This document shows positions 7,786 to 8,775 of a DNA stretch of 8,775 nucleotides, in pieces (the first letter of the stretch is position 1; each line of letters opens with the position of its first letter). The position numbers and the translations under genes were made by a program. Below the pieces are notes generated by a model that was not told where the DNA came from, did not search any database, and saw only the letters and a list, made by a program, of their open reading frames with translations. Source of the stretch: JBGSYN01 sp964412385 (GTDB taxonomy: Bacteria; Pseudomonadota; Alphaproteobacteria; Geminicoccales; Geminicoccaceae); contig CAYPOV010000199.1 of assembly GCA_964412385.1 (NCBI GenBank), positions 1-8,775 of the forward strand. The letters are read 5' to 3'.

Positions 7786-7866
7786 AAGGCATTTTCCCTA
7801 ATGTGTGGTGCAAACGGCCGGCTGGTACCGGCCTCCCACGTTGCTCGTGCCATCCACAGATGGCGC
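7786..7866 (-). promoter_or_regulatory. nusG-rplK gap with two hairpins, possible L1-response leader
   Basis: The transcript can form GCCATC/GATGGC with a four-base loop at 7849-7864, two bases after the nusG stop, and GGCCGG/CCGGCC with a six-base loop at 7816-7833. The second stem can be extended by GTGG/CCAC across an asymmetric internal loop (GA against GTTTGCA), giving an element at 7805-7839. A helix with an asymmetric internal loop just before rplK is where L1 autoregulatory sites lie in studied bacteria. Only three U follow the second stem, so termination is possible but weak. Complementarity is seen; function is inferred. Confidence 0.5.
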
Positions 7867-8397
7867 TCAGAGGCGCTCCACTTGTGAATATTCAAGATCC
7901 ACAGGCGTGGCGCGACCAAAGATCGACACCGAGACTTTAAGCCGGCCCTTGGCATCGTCGACTTCTTCGACGATGCCTTCAAAGGTGCTGAACGGCCCCT
8001 CGGTAACGCGGATTTTTTCGCCGGAAATGAAGGTGATCGAGGGCTTCGGCCGCTCAACGCCTTCCTGCATTTGCTGCATCACGCGCTCGGCCTCCGCATC
8101 GGGGATTGGCACCGGCTTGCCGCCTCCGCCCAAAAATCCGGTCACCTTCGCGGTATTCTTAACGAGCGACCAGGTCTCGTCATTGAGGTCCATCTTGACG
8201 AGGACATAGCCTGGGAAGAATTTGCGCTCGGCATTGACCTTCTTGCCGCGCCGCACTTCGACGACCTCTTCCATAGGCACCAAAACGTCTTCAATCAAAT
8301 CACCCAGGCCTTTCTGGTCGGCCTGTTCTTTGATCGAATCCTTCACTTTCTTCTCAAAGCCCGAATAGACGTGGGCGATGTACCAGCGTGCTGTCAT
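7867..8397 (-). CDS. nusG: Transcription elongation/termination factor NusG
   Basis: NusG binds the RNA polymerase clamp through its N-terminal domain and, through its C-terminal KOW domain, contacts Rho or ribosomal protein S10, linking transcription to termination or translation. The product is 176 residues (E. coli has 181). The N-terminal NGN domain (about 1-115) starts TARWYIAHVYSGFEKKV and has ERKFFPGYVLVKMDL (57-71) and NTAKVTGFLGG. The KOW domain (about 121-176) has GEKIRVTEGPFSTFEGIVEE (126-145) and LKVSVSIFGRATPVDLEY. The ATG at 8397 overlaps the secE TGA by one base (TGATG); a TTG one codon earlier is also in frame but is less likely. The sequence upstream (GGGT) is a poor ribosome binding site, so coupling to secE translation is likely. 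The gene ends in TGA. Confidence 0.97.
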   Translation of the reverse strand: MTARWYIAHVYSGFEKKVKDSIKEQADQKGLGDLIEDVLVPMEEVVEVRRGKKVNAERKFFPGYVLVKMDLNDETWSLVKNTAKVTGFLGGGGKPVPIPDAEAERVMQQMQEGVERPKPSITFISGEKIRVTEGPFSTFEGIVEEVDDAKGRLKVSVSIFGRATPVDLEYSQVERL

Positions 8398-8594
8398 CAA
8401 CTACCCAAACCCAAGATTAGCTGGACACCCCAAGCCAAAATCTGGTCGATCAAGAAAAAGAATATTGCCGCCAAGGCCGACATCACCAGAACCGAAATCG
8501 TGGTGAATGTCAGCTCCCGCCTGTTCGGCCAAGTCACCTTGGCCATTTCCTGGCGTACTTCCCTTACAAATTGCGCAGGCGACGTCTTCGCCAT
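8397..8594 (-). CDS. secE: Preprotein translocase subunit SecE
   Basis: SecE clamps the two halves of SecY in the inner-membrane SecYEG export channel. The product is 65 residues, the short single-helix form common outside the enteric bacteria (E. coli SecE has 127 residues and three helices). Residues about 7-28 form the amphipathic surface helix with the family motif KVTWPNRREL (19-28); about 30-49 is a hydrophobic membrane segment (TTISVLVMSALAAIFFFLI), followed by a second hydrophobic stretch to the C-terminus. The ATG at 8594 follows a GGAG site by about eight bases. The gene begins 53 bases after tRNA-Trp with no terminator between, so it probably shares that promoter. Its TGA overlaps the nusG start. 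Confidence 0.96.
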   Translation of the reverse strand: MAKTSPAQFVREVRQEMAKVTWPNRRELTFTTISVLVMSALAAIFFFLIDQILAWGVQLILGLGS

Positions 8595-8647
8595 TAATCT
8601 CGCTCCATCGACAAGTCAGAGAAGGCACCCGGATAAAGACATTTGCC

Positions 8648-8723
8648 TGGCAGGAGCGGAGGGACTCGAACCCGCAACCCCCGGTTTTGGAGACCGGTGC
8701 TCTACCAATTGAGCTACACCCCT
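8648..8723 (-). tRNA. tRNA-Trp, anticodon CCA
   Basis: A complete 76-base cloverleaf with encoded CCA end (8648-8650). The acceptor stem AGGGGTG/CGCTCCT has seven pairs, two of them G-U, with discriminator G73. The D arm is GCTC/GAGC with loop AATTGGTA. The anticodon arm is CCGGT/ACCGG around CTCCAAA, with anticodon CCA at 8688-8690. The five-base variable loop is GGGTT, and the T loop is TTCGAGT. A15 and U48 form a proper Levitt pair. The T stem GCGGG/CCCTC has one mismatch, C50 against U64. A1-U72, G2-C71, G3-C70, G73 and the CCA anticodon are the expected identity elements for tryptophanyl-tRNA synthetase. This tRNA directly upstream of secE is an arrangement typical of alphaproteobacteria. 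Confidence 0.98.
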
Positions 8724-8734
8724 GGGCGCGGCTA

Positions 8735-8764
8735 ATTGTAGAGGGGGCGGGTGTTTCCGCGCAA
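8735..8764 (-). promoter_or_regulatory. Probable tRNA-Trp (and secE-nusG) promoter
   Basis: TACAAT at 8735-8740 matches five of six bases of the -10 consensus, and TTGCGC at 8759-8764 gives a partial -35 element (TTG conserved) with an 18-base spacer. The first tRNA base is 12 bases from the -10 end, so the 5' leader would be only a few bases. The stretch after the -10 (TAGCCGCGCCC) is GC-rich, as in stringently controlled stable-RNA promoters. No other promoter is evident before secE, so it probably also feeds the downstream genes. Confidence 0.6.
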
Positions 8765-8775
8765 CAGCGACGCTC

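Noticed and set aside
7816..7833. GGCCGG/CCGGCC stem as an intrinsic terminator after nusG
   Set aside because: Only three U follow, interrupted by G; termination may be partial at best.

Overview
The window holds one conserved housekeeping block, read entirely on the minus strand: tRNA-Trp(CCA) - secE - nusG - rplK - rplA - rplJ - rplL - rpoB - rpoC. The tRNA is at the right-hand end and rpoC runs off the left edge. The gene order and the protein details (an RNA polymerase beta subunit of 1367 residues, a 65-residue one-helix SecE, and tRNA-Trp directly upstream of secE) point to an alphaproteobacterium. The genus cannot be named from sequence reading alone. Base composition and codon use look even, and there is no insertion sequence, integrase, CRISPR array or other sign of transfer.

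Layout in the direction of transcription. 8735-8764 is a probable stable-RNA promoter. 8648-8723 is tRNA-Trp with an encoded CCA end. secE (8397-8594) overlaps nusG (7867-8397) by one base. An 81-base gap with two hairpins precedes rplK (7357-7785), and rplA (7353 upstream edge; gene 6657-7352) follows after 4 bases. A 237-base structured leader precedes rplJ (5877-6419, GTG start), then rplL (5427-5825). A 213-base gap leads to rpoB (1110-5213), and a 79-base gap with a bulged hairpin leads to rpoC (start 1030, cut after residue 343). No convincing intrinsic terminator (GC stem directly followed by a U run) lies anywhere in the window, which fits long read-through transcripts. 

The genes act together in gene expression. 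SecE is part of the protein-export channel. NusG couples RNA polymerase to Rho and to the ribosome. L11, L1, L10 and L7/L12 build the two mobile stalks of the large ribosomal subunit. Beta and beta-prime form the catalytic core of RNA polymerase. In well-studied bacteria L1 represses rplK-rplA and the L10-L12 complex represses rplJ-rplL through their mRNA leaders. Both expected leader positions here contain RNA-structure potential.

I found no new system. The points most worth a second look are small: a leader segment upstream of rplJ with several mutually exclusive pairing partners, including the rplJ ribosome binding site; an L10 C-terminal helix with an 11-residue repeat that may seat extra L7/L12 dimers; a C-U mismatch in the T stem of tRNA-Trp; hairpins in the nusG-rplK and rpoB-rpoC gaps; and a Glu-to-Gln change in a highly conserved part of the beta subunit.
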